Part shown: positions 34,718-47,699 of the stretch, piece after piece
How the letters are laid out: each line of letters begins with the position of its first letter
How positions within the stretch are numbered: the first letter of the stretch is position 1
Assembly: GCA_947095585.1 (NCBI GenBank)
Contig: OX352762.1
Coordinates: 10,519,969-10,583,968 of the forward strand
Length of the DNA: 64,000 bases
From: Nephrocerus scutellatus
Lineage: Eukaryota; Arthropoda; Insecta; Diptera; Pipunculidae
Direction: 5' to 3'
Notes under the pieces: model-generated
The model's database searches: none
Seen by the model: the letters and a program-made list of their open reading frames with translations, nothing else
What the model was told of the DNA's origin: nothing
Program-made: the position numbers and the translations under genes

Positions 34718-35665
34718 TCATCATCATATTTGGCTCTACAACCGGGATCCGGTCCTGGCCTCCCACAAAAAGTCTCTACACCGGTCCCGATTTCGAGCCG
34801 ACGTCATCCAGTTTGGCATTCCTAAAATCTACGCGTCCTGGTCTACGGCATCCTTCTAGCGTAGGCTTAGCTGGCCTCGCTGTCGTGTTTCATAAATCCT
34901 ATCGCAAAGGACTTTCCAAGCAGGATGCTCTTCGCTCATGCGAGCTAGGTGTCCTGCCCACCGGAGCCTACCGAGCTTAATTTTCTTCACGATGTCGACA
35001 TCGCTGTAACGCTCGTAGATCTCATCATTATAGAGTGTCCGGAATCGTCCTTCCTCACATACGGGGCCAACAATTCTCCGTAAGACTTTTCTCTCGACTG
35101 CGGCTAAGAGGTCATAATTCTTTTTGCTAAGCACCCAAGTCTCGGATCCATATGTAAGTACTGATATGACCATGTCTTATATATCAGCAGCTTGGATGTT
35201 ATGGTTAAGTTCCTGGATTTGAAGAGTCTTGACAGGCTATAATAGGCTTTGTTGGTTTTAAGCAACCGTGCGCGTATTTCTAGTTCCATGCTGTTATCAG
35301 CTGCTATAGCTGACCCGAGATAGTTAAAGGATTGCGCTTCTTCAAATTCGCGCTCCACTATTCGAATTGAGGGACCAATGTTGGATCTTCTACTCGCAGA
35401 CGTGGCCACCATGTACCTTGTTTTGCTCTCATTTATGTGCAGTCCAAGATTTCGTGCCGCCTGCTCTATCTGGATGAAAGCTTCCTGTACAGCTCTTTGG
35501 TTTCTACCAACGAAGTCAATATCGTCTGCGTAAGCCCGCATCTGAATGGACTTATAGAGGATTGTTCCTCTCGCCGTAACGTCAGAGTCTTTGATCACTG
35601 TCTCCAACGCCAGGTTGAAGATGACGCAGGCCAGTCCATCCACTTGTCGGAGCCCGTTATAGATG
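34718..35665 (-). mobile_element. RTE-A retrotransposon, 5'-truncated, best RT sequence
   Basis: From the 3' end (tcatcatcatatttggctct) rightward; the minus strand reads RT motif C region RAYADDIDFVGRNQRAVQEA, LGLHINESKTRYMVATSASR, SFNYLGSAIAADNSMELEIR, then after a frameshift LTYGSETWVLSKKNYDLLAA and KKIKLGRLRWAGHLARMSEE. This is the only RTE-A copy here with an intact YADD box. It is truncated just before motif B ('MDGLAC', next to 'ttgtcggagcccgttataga'). Confidence 0.9.
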
Positions 35666-36929
35666 TTTGATCTGAGCTCGCCTCTTAACAGATCTTTATA
35701 TTTTATGAGTTACCCGCTTTTTTTATTAACATTAATAACTGATGATATTTGTGTTGGCACTTGGCACAATTTGTCATTCAGTTACACATATTACACACAA
35801 ACGCAACAGAACAATGCAAACTAAATATTCTCGCTTTAAGTGCTTGATTTGCTGAGAACAACTGACAGCTCCGATGAAGATTTCTAAAAAGAATAAAAAA
35901 AATAAAGTATGTCACTCACCTGTCAGAATGTTTATCCATCAATGTATGTCATTATATTTGCTTTCACCACCAAATGCTAAAGTTGTACCTTCCTAGTAAC
36001 TAACCAGTGAGGTGACTATCTGATTTGAATGTCAGACAGGTAGCTGTTGCGGTTAACTCAATATCTTTGCATTTAAATATTTTAATTTTTTGTTTTCTTT
36101 CCTAGCTGTCCATTTTTACAGCTGTCAAGTTCTTTCCCCTGACTCTTCCCCTCTCACTGGCACTCTTTTTTTTCCAGCAAATCATTACGAAAATAGAAAA
36201 GTCTTATGTTTTAATTCAATAAATTAATACAATAAATATTTAAAAAGGAAACAGCAAGCAAGCAAACAAACCAACAAATAAATAAACAATATAATATAAA
36301 ATTACAACAAGAATAACCTAATTTTCCGTCCATTATAATCAGACTTTAACTGCAATACTATACATTATACAACAACAACACGTACATACACACAGCCACA
36401 ACTACAAAAAAAGAAAAAAAAAAAAAAACAATAAACCGAATAAATTAACTAACAATTTTGACTTATTCCACAAGAAACAAACAAAAAATAAAACAGACAG
36501 ACAAAAAAATATGACTCTCTTTTCCAAGTTACTATTATTTTTAATTATAAATAATAATTATTGTAGTTGAAATAACTTTTGGCTTTAATTATTTGAAAAA
36601 ACAAATGAATAATGTACTAATTAATATTTTATTATTTTATTTTATTATTATTATTGCCATTATTATTATTATTGGTATATTGCAATTTTATTAATCCACA
36701 TAATCGAGTGATTTGAATAAAAACAAAAACAACTACTACTAGGTTTAAGACGCCTTTTTATATTTGTTGCCTATTTTTTCCTTCTTCGTTAAACTCAACT
36801 CTTCTTAAATGACATAAGTTTATAAGTAAAACGACGGTTAGCATGAGGTAGTACGATCAAACAACAACGAAACTCAAATAACACCCAACACCTGAACAAT
36901 AACGTAATGTCATGTCATTTTCCGTTCAG
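35666..36929. other. AT-rich stretch without recognisable gene
   Basis: Long A runs (36410-36430) and ATT repeats (36640-36680). Nothing coding is seen until the weak exon candidate at 36930. Confidence 0.5.
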
Positions 36930-36996
36930 GTTGTTCAGGTTGATCAGGCGAAGATAAATAAACAGTTTGAGATGCACAGAAAAAAACAACGCATTG
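36930..36996 (+). CDS. Weak candidate internal exon
   Basis: After ttttccgttcag (AG at 36928-36929) an open stretch reads VVQVDQAKINKQFEMHRKKQ then R-I, before g|gtttaag (GT at 36997). Composition and the charged, helix-like sequence look coding against an A/T-rich background, and the same frame stays open on both sides. The donor is weak and no family is recognised. It lies downstream of the zinc-finger gene's stop codon, so it would belong to another gene or an alternative isoform. Confidence 0.2.
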
Positions 36997-37807
36997 GTTT
37001 AAGTTTCCTCTTTTCTTCTATATTCAATATTTGCGTGAGTTTAAGCTTTAATCGCACGCTGTGTTTTTTTTTTCCTCCATGGACAATACAATGTCGGGAT
37101 ACAAAAATTGCATCCTCTGTGTTTTGCCCGTCGACTACGGTAGAACCTCTCAGGCATACGCCGTAATATTGTTTTTATGCGTCAACATACATATTAGAGA
37201 TTTTAATTTAAAAGAAAAAAGTAAATTATTATATTATTTACAAGAAAAATGTTGAATGTCTTCAATTTATTAATTTTAAGTTATTTTGTTTTTTGTAAAT
37301 GTTGCACTTTGTTAAATAAATTATATTAAATTTTATTGTTAATAAAGTTTTTTTTTTACTTTTTCTATAGAAAACTTATTTTTACTTCATTGAATAGATT
37401 TTGTTTAACATAGAAAATGGCAAAAACGGCCTTCTGTGTAGTTCCAAATAATAATAAAAATAAATTTATTTTGTAATGATTTTGATTATAATTTTTTAAA
37501 TACCTATCTTTACTTTTTGATAAAGAAAAGTTTATAAACAAAAATGTATAAACTTTCATACAAACATTTGGTATAAATAATATACTATTTAATATAAAGT
37601 ATATAGTATAATAATATACTAATTAATAATTGAAGATTCATAGTCATTAGGTACTGAGAGCAAAAATTAAAAAATTCATTTTTTTTTAAAAGAAGATTAT
37701 AAACAAATATGCTTAAAGTTTTTTTTAACTTAGATTTTAACCCTGAGTGAGGCCACCCCAGACATTGTCGCAGTTAGTTAGTTATTGTGATTTTTGAATA
37801 AACCCAT
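36997..37807. other. AT-rich stretch without recognisable gene
   Basis: A more balanced patch at 37075-37160 is open for about 60 codons from ATG 37079 but has no recognisable motif; the rest is A/T runs. Confidence 0.45.
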
Positions 37808-38028
37808 TATAATAATAATATTCGGCGCGACAGACCGTTACGGTCCAAGGGCTAGCTTCTCACGACCATTTGTGTTGTACATGTATGTTTTTGAACACAA
37901 ATGGAAGCGACCCATAATTTAAGGCCGAATCCGAACGGCGTTTGTCATATAGATTTGGTATTACTGCGATTCGAACCACGAACCCCTGCTCAGTAGCCAT
38001 GCGCTTTTCCACTGAGCCTCGGCGCCCA
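37808..38028 (-). mobile_element. tRNA-derived SINE, copy B
   Basis: Minus orientation: (ATT)n tail at 37808-37822, body (gcgacagaccgttacggtcc, acacaaatggaagcgaccc), B box complement cgattcgaacc (37967-37977) and A box complement ccactgagcctc (38009-38020), start near 38028. The central body (ccgagagtaa / tcacggtttccc) is deleted, making it the shortest copy. It lies 33 bp from the 3' end of the large RTE-A copy. Confidence 0.85.
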
Positions 38029-38061
38029 ATTTTTAACTTTTATATCAAATGTTAAATATTT

Positions 38062-41000
38062 AGTCATCATTACCATATTTGGCTCTTCAACCGGTGTCCG
38101 GTCCTGGCCTCCCGCAAAAAGTCTCTCCACCGGTCCCGATTTCGAGCCGATGTCATCAAGTTTGGCATCCCTAAACTCTGAGCGTCCTGGTTTACGCCAT
38201 CCTTCCAGCGTAGGCTTGGCTGGCCTTGCTGTCGTGTTCCATAAATCCTAACGCAAAGGACTTTCCGAGCAGGATCATCTTCGCTCATGCGAGTTAAGTG
38301 TCCTACCCACCGGAGCCTACCGAGCTTAATTCTCTTCAAAATGTCGACATCGAGGTAACGCTCGTAGATCTCATCATTATAGAGTCTTCGGAATCGTCAT
38401 TTCTCACATACGGGGCCAACAATTCTTCGCTAGACTTTTTTCTCGCATGCGGTTAAGAGGTCAGAATGCTTTTTGCTAAGCACCCAAGTCTCGGATCCAT
38501 ATGTAAGTACTGGTATGACCATTATCTAATATATCAGCAGCTTGGATGTTATAGAAAAAGTTCCTGGATTTGAAGTGTCTTGATAGACTATAGTAGGCTT
38601 TGTTGGCTTTAAGCAATAGTACGCGTATTTCTGGTTCCTAGTTAAAGGATTGCACTACTTCAAATTCGCGCTCCAATATTTTAATTGTGGGACCAATGTT
38701 GGATCTTCTAGTCGCAGACGTGGCCACCATGTATTTTGTTTTGCTCTCATTTATGTGCAGCCCCAGATTTCGTGCCGCCTGCTCGATCTGGATGAAAGCT
38801 TCCTGTACAGCTCTTTGGTTTCTACCAACGATGTCAATATCGTCTGAATGGACTTATAGAGGATTGTTCCTCTCGCCGTTACGTCAGAGTCTTGGATCAC
38901 TTTCTCCAACGTCAGTTTGAAGAGTACGCAGGCCAGTCCATCCCCTTGTCGGAGCCCGTTATAGATGTTGAATGGGCTTAATAGTGATTCGGATATTTTT
39001 ACTTGGCTTATAACATTGGTTGTGGGCACTGTGGTTCAGTGGTTAAGAGGTCTGTGGTTCGAATCCCAGTAACAACAAAAGTATTTTTCACGGTATCCCA
39101 CCTCTCGCGAAAGTCTTACAAACATCCGAGAGTAATAACTTGTCACGGAAAGCTTCTCAATTCACTGTTCGTATCCGGCATAAATTTTTAGGTCCCCTCC
39201 ATTTGTGTGCAAAAAATGCTCAACACAAATGCTTGGGAGAAGCTAGGCCTTAGACCTTGGCCTCGGCGCGACAGACCGAATATTATTATTATTGTTATAA
39301 CATTGGTCATGGTCAACCTACATAGTCGTGGGATGCCGAATTCTCTCATGGCTTTATAAAGTTCTACTTTGGCTAGGTTATCATAGGCGGCTTTAAAGTC
39401 TATAAAAGATGGTGTAGTGAGTTTTGAAACTCTAGACATTTTTCCATCACCTGCCTAAGGGTGTAAATCTGATTAGTTGTAGATTTGCCTGTGATGAAGC
39501 CACAATGGTATGGACCAATGGTGACTTTAGCGTATGGGGCTATCCTGTCTTGAAGAATAAAGGAGAAAATCTTATACGCGGTACTCAACAACGTTGTACC
39601 ACAATAATTGCAGCATTTTGTGATATCTCCATTCTTATGTATGGGACACAGGATGCCTCTTCGCCAGTTTTCTGGCATAACTTCTTCTTCTCATACTTGC
39701 ACTATTATTTCATGAATTGCTTGGTGTTATGCGGGGCCTCCTATTTTTATCAGTTCTGCTGGGATCCCATCAGATCTCGGGGCCTTATTATTTTTGAGCC
39801 GATTTATCGCTCTGCTAACTTCGTCTATGCTTGGTGGCGGCAGCATAGTATGATCTTCGGCCTCCATTTCCTCAGCTAGCTGGCCATTTAGCAACTCATG
39901 AAAGTGCTCTTCCCATCGCTCTAAGATGCCTTTAAGATCGGCGATCAGATTACCCTCTTTGTCCTTACAGTATGTGCAACGCGGTGTATATTTCGCTTCG
40001 CTTCGCTAGAACATCGGCGCCTGGTGCGGTCCTTGCTCTCTATACTGTTCCAGTTCACGGACGAGATTCTTCTCACAGGCTGCTTTCTTTCGCTTGTTAA
40101 CCATTTTTTTCATATCTTCTTAGCTATTTATATTCAACGTACAGTCGCAAGCTTACATTCGTTATCGAACCAATCGTTCCGATCTCTACGACTACTGCCT
40201 AAGATGGAGTCAGCAGTATTACTGACAGTATTTATAAGGCGTTTCCATTTCTCTTCAGCCCCAGGACTTGCTCACCCTGCATTTAAGATGAGTCCTATCG
40301 CTCGACCGTAGTTGTTTCTGGTCTTTTCGTTGCGAAGGGCAGCTGTGTTGACTCGAATCTGATTTGCGGATGCAGTCTTTCGTGATGATGCAATCCGCGC
40401 TCGGACCACCATACCAACAAGATAGTGGTCCAAGACGACGTTGGCACCTCGGTACGTTCGTACCGTCATTAGGTTCGCATTGTGGCGGTGGTCTATCAAC
40501 ACGTGGTCTATCTGGTTGCAACTGGCTCCATCAGGAGATACCAAGGTGGCTTTGTGGATATTGTTACGCGCAAGCCTTGTACTCGCAACGACCAAATTAT
40601 TGCTTGCTGCCATCTCTATCACTCGTTGTCCATTGTCATTAGTGTTCTCGTGTAAGCTATGGGTGCCAACGTACTGCCTGAATAATGGCTCCCTACCTAT
40701 TTTGGCATTCATATCCGCCAGAATGATTTTTACGTCATACTGAGGACAGGCATGGAGTTCCCGTTCGACTGAATCAAAGAATTCTTCTTTTTCATCATCT
40801 GGGGAATCCTCTGTAGGTGCGTGAATGTTTATGAGGCTTATGTTTTTATATTTGTCCCGTACGCGAAGGGTTCATAGGCTTATTGCTTTAGAGCCGATAA
40901 CGGTGTGTTTCATTGATTTGCTGACTAGAAACCCCACCCTAAGCACATGATGTCTTGCATGACAGCTGTAATATATGTCATATTCACCACATCTTCTGGA

Positions 41001-41335
41001 TTGCCATTATGTCAGCCTTATATTTAGACAGGGTATCTGCCAGCTGCTGTGCTATACAGTGAGCGTACGTTCTATGAGAAAATTCTTAAATCGTTTAGCC
41101 GTTTTCGTTGCCGTGGTCGTTGTCGTTTATCAGTTTATCCGAGGCTGATTTTGGGTTCCGTAATAATAATTATTCATGGGCGAGGTTATTTACTTTAAAG
41201 GGACTAGCCCGATCATTCCGCTTTTCCTCCATTCCACCATCACGTGGAGGTTTGATCATACTTCCACCAGTCAGATATAGTTACGGCCACCTGCAATTCT
41301 AGATCATTCTGTGTTATTCCCCCTATTCTGCTGAT
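38062..41335 (-). mobile_element. RTE-A retrotransposon, nearly full length, inactivated
   Basis: Minus orientation, 3' end at 38062, apparent 5' end near 41335 ('ctgctgata', matching the start of the plus copy at 53025). Reading leftward: 5' UTR; APE endonuclease with ADMNAKIGREPLFRQYVGTH, NNLVVASTRLARNNIHKATL, SCNQIDHVLIDHR and LDHYLVG (40712-40272); linker; RT with MPENWRRGILCPIHKNGD, STTNQIYTLRQVMEKCLEFQ, DGLACVLFKLTLEKVI; thumb; and GRLRWVGHLTRMSEDDPARK at the C-terminus. Frameshifts occur throughout and the YADD block is deleted ('QTILTSLVE' in its place). A SINE is inserted at 39021-39294. Without it the element is about 3.0 kb, in the RTE range. Confidence 0.9.
39021..39294 (+). mobile_element. 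tRNA-derived SINE, copy C, with perfect 13-bp duplication
   Basis: Inserted into RTE-A. The 13-mer ttataacattggt flanks it at 39008-39020 and 39295-39307. A box gtggttcagtgg (39031-39042) and B box ggttcgaatcc (39056-39066) are intact but only 13 bases apart because part of the tRNA-like head is deleted. Body and (ATT)n tail as in the other copies. Removing it and one duplicate restores the RTE-A sequence. Confidence 0.93.
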
Positions 41336-42030
41336 AGGTGACCGCCTACTACACAATAGAGTTGAATTTAACGCTTTGAAAAGCCAATGCTGTCTTCTGG
41401 CGTCTAAGCGTAATTTAAACCCTCAACCTTTATCCATGAATGGATACTGGATCAGGGAAACTGAAAAACTCACAATACTCGGTATGTTCGTTCCAATGAA
41501 GCTTGTTGGATTGCGAAATGTTTAGGTTCCCTAAAACGGTGCAAGATGTACTTCACTCCCTCAGACCGGGCTACTATTTACAAGGCATATATTCGCCCTA
41601 AACTTGTATCGTGTGGGCAGGTGCTCCCAAGACCACATTGCATCTACTCGACGAAAATCAGAATCGAGCAATAAAACTTATTGGTGACGTTAAATCGCGA
41701 AAACAGTCGAATCGCTTAAACATCGTTGAAATATTTCCTGTTTCTCACTGTTCGCTTTTTACATAAGCGGTATTCAAAAGAAATATCCAGATGCATTCCG
41801 CCCATCCTCCAGCCCAATCCAAATACCCGTGCCGCAACTCGAGCTCACGGGTCTACCATTAGACCTATTTTCGGACGTACCAACCAATTCTATAGCCGCA
41901 CAATAATTATGCGAAATGAATTGCCCGACTCTGTGTTTTCGCATTTGTATGATCTACAGTCATTGAAGACACTCCTTAACACCTCCGAACGCCAACGCCC
42001 TTGAGCGTGTGTCTATTACAAAAAAAATCT
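41336..42030 (+). mobile_element. JOC C-terminal fragment
   Basis: Starts 'caatagagttgaatttaacg' (compare 21725) and runs through 'ccatgaatggatactgg', 'gcatctactcga' and 'ccgtgccgcaactcgagctc' to an A-run at 42020-42027. The 3' part reads YSKEISRCIPPILQPNPNTR and MRNELPDSVFSHLYDLQSLK. It directly abuts the 5' end of the RTE-A copy. Confidence 0.8.
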
Positions 42031-44714
42031 ATCAACTCAATTGAAAAGCCATTATTCAACTTCAGACTAATATTGAAAAAGTTAACCAAAAATTTGAAAA
42101 ATTAGCTTTATCTCTTCGAGCAGAAGAATAGTGTCTGAAGGTTTTTTTTGCACTAGTACCGGTCTGAATTGACAATTTCTTCAATTATTATTAAGTTGAT
42201 AAAATTAAAAACAACAACTGTATGATATAATATAAAAAATAGTTTAATACTTCACAACATCACAACTAGCAAACACCGATTAAGACGTTCGTCTTTCTTG
42301 TGTTATTTTTCATCGACTTATTTTTTATGTGTATTTTAAATATTAACAAAATATTTCTTTATAAGACAGGTGATAAAGGATCGAATTTTTTAGTTCTTAA
42401 ACGAAGATACACACTATAATTTTAAGTTCAGTGTTGATGTTATTATTTAGTATTTCGACACGATTATAAGTTATATTTCAATTTTGTTTGTGATAAACGT
42501 TTTGTTGTTGTAATCGATAATGCTCCCTTTTTATAATATATATATATTAAAAGTATGTATTTATAAATATATGTTTTATAATATAATTTGAGAAATACAT
42601 TCAAATTGATATGGAAGTCAATTTGACAAGCGATATAACTTTGTATGAGTGAGTAAATAATATACAGTTCTAAATAATTAATATATTATAATAAAATATT
42701 TTATGATTACCTTTTGCGTGTATTCGTAATATAATAAAAAGAAACACTATAATTAAATGAAAAAATACATTTCTATAAGTAGATATTTCGTTTTCCCGAA
42801 AGGCAACCAAAAGTTTTGTGTTTTATTTCGTGATATTTTTATTTTTATTGATTTTTGTTTTTGGTTTTTAGCTCTGCGATTTTTTTTAAATATAACAAAA
42901 ACAAAAAAAATATTATTTCCTGGCGATGACAAAGAAATATACAACAAAAAAAAAAACAACGTCGCTCTTATTGGTGCTACATAACGTCAACATTGTTCCA
43001 TTTTCAAAGAAAGATTAACATTTGAATGGGTGGAAAAAAAAAGGGGAGAAATACAGTTTTTAATCAAAGAGACATTAAAAAATAATTAAAAAATACAGTT
43101 TCAAATAAAAGTGACATAAATTTTATTAATAGACATTTTCAAAAATTCATGTATCACAGATTGAAAGATACTCGTACTAGAACCACTGTAGATTTTGAAC
43201 TTTGGCCACAACTATAAGACAAACCAAAAAAATGTAATTCCCAATTAAAAGTTAAATTTATTGAATTGTATTAAAAAAAATTAAAAGATAAACCAAATTC
43301 ATGAGAGAGAATAAAACGAAAAACCGATAATTCTCGGTATTAGCGGATGACAGTTATTGGAGAAACGAACAATCGAAGAATCACACATCAAACGAACATT
43401 TAAAACAAAAAATTATATATAATATATTTATATGAATATGAATATCAAATATAAAACGGAAACTAATTAATTACAAACAAAAAAAATTGTGTATTTTTAT
43501 ACTGCGAAGAGAAAACAATTAACAGAACAACAATGGAAGTGTATGTATGAATTTATTGGAGGGATCGAATACAAAATGACGGGAGAGACGCTATGCAAGG
43601 GGAGATAATGTTTAAAGTTTCTAAAAGTGATGTTTTGTTAAAAATTAAATACAAAAAGGTATGAAATTGTTTCAAACTTAGTTAAATACAAATTTAAATA
43701 TTCATAATTACCAACTTATAAATAAATAAATTGGGTGAAACATTCACTTGAGTTGAGTTTGTGAACGAGATTGAGATTGATTGTGGAAATGGGGAAAACT
43801 ACCCCCCCCCAACAAAAAACTCCAAACAAATAACAGAAAATATTTACATAATAAATATAAATATACAATTATAATAATATATTAATTATTAGGTGGACAC
43901 ACACACACTAAACATTATATTAAGTGAATGAAGATTGCGGAGAAAAGCAAATCAAACGTTACTAACAAAATAATACAAAAAAATAAAAAAATAAAATCCC
44001 TATTACTTACAAAAAAAATATTTATATACATATATATAAATCAATGTATATATATACGTATATAAATAAAACTAAAACCATTTTAAAATTATTACTACAA
44101 TTAAAAACAAAACAGACAATGTTAAAAAAAAATTAAATGTAAAATGATAATTACTAAAGAAGAAAAATGAAACTAACACACACATACACACACACACCTA
44201 TATAGACCGAAAACCAAAACGAATATTGTGAAAAATTTTATTAAATAAAATAATTATATTACTATTATTATTAATATTATTAAATTAGTATTATTATTAC
44301 CATTACGATGAGATGATGATGATAAAAAGAAAACGAAAAAAAAATAATAACAAAACTGAATGACTAATTCAATGGGAAAATCATTTACTTATAATTATTA
44401 TTATTATTATTACTGATTTATATGAATATATGGTAATATTTTATTATTATATAAATGAATAATATTATATTGTTTAAATATAATATTAATAAACAGCCAC
44501 AACAACAATATTATATAAATAAAGATATAATTACATGAGGAAACAATTCAACAAAAAGTTTACACTATAGATGACTTAAGTAATTAAGTTATAAAAATAC
44601 AGAAGTTTTGAAAATAAATGCAATACAATTTTCTTGTAAATAAAAAAATTATTTAAAAAACAAACAAACAAAAATACGTGTTGTGTTTTTTTTATTTTAT
44701 TTTTTTTTGGTTCA
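42031..44714. other. Long AT-rich stretch without recognisable gene
   Basis: 2.7 kb dominated by A/T runs, tata tracts and dinucleotide repeats (CA near 44175-44195), plus a short C run near 43802. Overlapping ORFs on both strands at 42753-42984 are low-complexity Phe/Lys/Ile translations. Confidence 0.55.
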
Positions 44715-45415
44715 AATTTAGGTTACAGCTCCTCCCTCCGTCCATCAAGGGCACAAGCTTGACTTTCTCCGATAAGGCCAAATATCTTGGTCTTATTCTG
44801 GATAGGAAGCTGAGCTGGAAATTCAACATACAAGATGGAGTCCGTAAAGCCACAGTGGCACTCTTCTCAAGCAAAAAAGCCATAGAAAGTAAATTGGGTC
44901 TTCAACCGGATATCACTCATTGGCTGTACACAGCAGTAGTCAGACCTATGCTGCTTTACGGTGTGGCTGTTTGGTGGACTGCATTAGATAAAGCGATCAA
45001 TCGCGACAAACTAAGCAGAGTCCAAAGATCAGCTTGTCTTTGTGTGAGCGGAGCGCTTCGTACAACTCCCTCTGCTGCACTGGACATTCTGCTCTACCTT
45101 GCTCCAATCGATATCTTCGGCAGACAACTGGCCGCAAGCGCGCCTACTCACCTCAGAGCAATCTCTAAGTGGACCGTGAATGATTTAGGCCACTCGTCTA
45201 TCCTAAATTCTGTCAGGACTCCACTTGTCAACTTAGAATACACCATTCCGCAGCTCCACTTTCAACAAAAACTTCCAGGTCACCATCCCCGCCAGGTCTT
45301 CTTGGGAGGAAGGTATCTACTTGGAAAATGAATTCACTTCTACACAGACATCAGTCGAAAACTGATGAAGAGGTTGGCGGAGGTGTCTTTTCAAATCTTG
45401 GTGCTTTTTATGAAC
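44715..45415 (+). mobile_element. LOA-2 RT thumb fragment
   Basis: A 217-codon frame (44678-45331) reads KYLGLILDRKLSWKFNIQDG, LLYGVAVWWTALDKAINRDK, LSRVQRSACLCVSGALRTTP and LDILLYLAPIDIFGRQLAA, the region between RT palm and RNase H; it ends in a stop and continues in frame as HFYTDISRKLMKRLAEVSF at the start of RNase H. It is the best-preserved LOA-2 coding stretch here. No endonuclease or palm motifs remain. Confidence 0.85.
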
Positions 45416-45419
45416 TTTA

Positions 45420-45583
45420 GGATGTCTCCCACTTTAAAGTTCTCGACGTCCGATAAGCTGTTTAATGTGTGATTTCAGTCATCTGCTTGCAAGAGCCGGA
45501 TATGTACACAGGAAGTGAGATACTGTTTCTTGCTCTTCGGCATTGTAGCAGCTTCTACAGAAGTCATCCTTCTATCATGTGTC
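45420..45583 (-). mobile_element. LOA-2 C-terminal fragment, opposite strand
   Basis: Minus strand reads KDDFCRSCYNAEEQETVSHF then LCTYPALAS, the terminal Cys/His knuckle. It lies tail-to-middle against the plus-strand LOA-2 fragment ending at 45415, so the two pieces face each other; an RTE-A copy follows at 45584. Confidence 0.8.
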
Positions 45584-46800
45584 ATCATCATATTTGGCTC
45601 TACAACCAGGTTTCAGGTCCTGGCCTCCAGCAAATAATCTCTCCACTGGTCCCGATTTCGAGCCAATGTCATCCAGTTGGCATCGCTAAACTCTGGTCGT
45701 CCTGGTCTCGGCTTGGCCGTCCTCGCTGTCGTGTTTCATAAATCCTAACGCAAAGGACCTTCCGAGCAGGATCATCTTCGCTCTTCGCGATGTCCTGCCC
45801 ACCGGAGCCTACCGAGCTTAATTCTCTTCCGGAATCGTCTCTACTCACATACGGAGCCAACAATTTTCCGTAAGACTTTTCTCTCGACCGCGGCTTAGAT
45901 TCCTGGATTTGAAGAGTCTTGATAGACTATAGAAGGCTTTGTTGACTTTAAGCAACCGTGCGCGTATTTCTGGTTCCATGATGTTATCGGCTGCAACAGC
46001 AGACCCGAGATAATAAAAGGATTGCACTACTTCAAATTCACGCTCCACTATTCGAATTGAGGGATCTTCTATGCGCAGACGTGGCCACCCTGTACTTTGT
46101 TTTGCTTTCATTTATGTGCAGCCCCAGATTCCGTGACGCCTGCTCAATCTGTATAAAAGGTTCCTGTTCGTGTCCAGCTCTTCGGTTTCTATCAACAATG
46201 GCATATTGTCTGCGTATCTGAATGGACTTATAGAGGATTGCTCCTCTCGCCGTTACGTCAGAGTCTCGAATCACTTTCTCCAACGCCAGATCGAAAGGAC
46301 TCAAGGCTTGATAGTAGTAAGATATTTTTACTTGACTTATAACATTGGTCATTTCCAGGCCGCTTTCTTTCGCCGGTGAACTGTTTTTTTGTTATATCTT
46401 CTAAGCTCTTTTTGATCTTCTTCGCGTGCTTGTGTTTCAAGAGTTTGTTGCGTTACTAGGTACGCATTTTTTCATTCAGTCGCTAGCTTTTATTCATAAT
46501 CGAACCAGTCGTTTCGATCTTTACGACTACTATGCCTAAGGAAGAGTCTTCTACACCCAACATGTCAGCCACAGAACCTACTATCTATTCATTAGGACGA
46601 GTCCTAATTCAATTTATTTCTGATCAATTCTTTGGGAAGGTCAGCCGTGTTGACTTCCGACAAGATAGTAGTCGGTGTCGATGTTGGCACATCGGTACGT
46701 TCGTACCGTCCTGATGGGTTGTTCGGGTTGTGGTGATGATTTCTGGTTGAAATTTTTCCATCAGGTGATACCCAGTGGCTATGTGAACCTGCAACACGGC
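45584..46800 (-). mobile_element. RTE-A retrotransposon with large internal deletions
   Basis: 3' end at 45588 (gtcatcatcatatttggctc). Minus-strand thumb sequences (SFYYLGSAVAADNIMEPEIR, NLGLHINESKTKYRVATSAH) reach about 46360; the palm and most of the RT are missing, and the sequence jumps to the endonuclease-RT linker (46365-46560) and decayed endonuclease up to about 46800. Confidence 0.8.
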
Positions 46801-46984
46801 TGAGATGGCCGTGATCCTGGTACTACTTCCTTTGCATGTAGTGGCGCCAAAGAAACTAAGAAGTCTAAGCTACGGTTAACTAGGGTATGCCGTATTAGAG
46901 TTGCCAAAGCGATCTTTGTCGCAAAATTAAGCACAAGTCTGTCCTATATGTAGGGGGTATAGCGTAGTCATTCAAATGAAGCTT

Positions 46985-47695
46985 TTTGTTGACGCACATA
47001 CCGAGTATTACGAGCTTCTCAGTTTCTTTGATCGAGGATCCATTCATGGATAAAGGTTGGGGGTTTAAATTACGCTTAGATGACAGAAGACAGCAATTTG
47101 TTATGCTTTCAAGGTCAAAACTTAACGTCCTGGATTAAGTGGTCAGAAAGGTAGTTACTAGTCTTATCAATTCCACATGCATTTATTTTCGACAAAAGAT
47201 CTTGACGCCATACTCTGTCAAAAGCCTTTGGAAATATCGAGTGCAACAACTTTGCTTTCACCAAATTTGTGAATAGACTGGCTCCACTTTTCGGTGAGAT
47301 ATGCCATCAGGTCAGCTGTACAACGTTGCCTACGAAAACCATACTGCTGGTCACTAAGGATTTCACGTGACTCAAGGTATTGCATACGCTTACGATTGAT
47401 CAGGGTTTCCATGACTTTGGAAAGTATGGATGTTAGCGAAATGGGTCGGTACGAGGAAAGAGATGACATTTCGCCTTTTTAGGAAAAGGTTGGATAAACG
47501 CCATAGAGGATTCGACTCTTGCAAGTACAGGCGGAGACAATGCGCTATCTGGTAGCGTAGAGCTAACCGCGAAATGTGAAGCAAACAGATTGGCCTTGTC
47601 TATAGAGCTGACAGTTGAAATGTAATTGTGAATGAGCGTTTTACTTGAAAACGAGGCAGTGTTTTTAATTCGTTTCACGAATGACCTAAAATGTT
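46985..47695 (-). mobile_element. JOC retrotransposon, internal fragment
   Basis: On the minus strand: SSYRPISLTSILSKVMETLI, QQYGFRRQRCTADLMAYLTE and VVALDISKGF (47469-47218), with upstream ALSPPVLARVESS. After motif A the sequence jumps to the thumb ('ctgtcttctgtcatctaagc', complement near 47090), so the palm motif C is deleted. Confidence 0.82.
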
Positions 47696-47699
47696 TACT

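Noticed and set aside
37079..37255. Small ORF starting at ATG 37079
   Set aside because: Low-complexity end, no splice or promoter evidence, no known motif.
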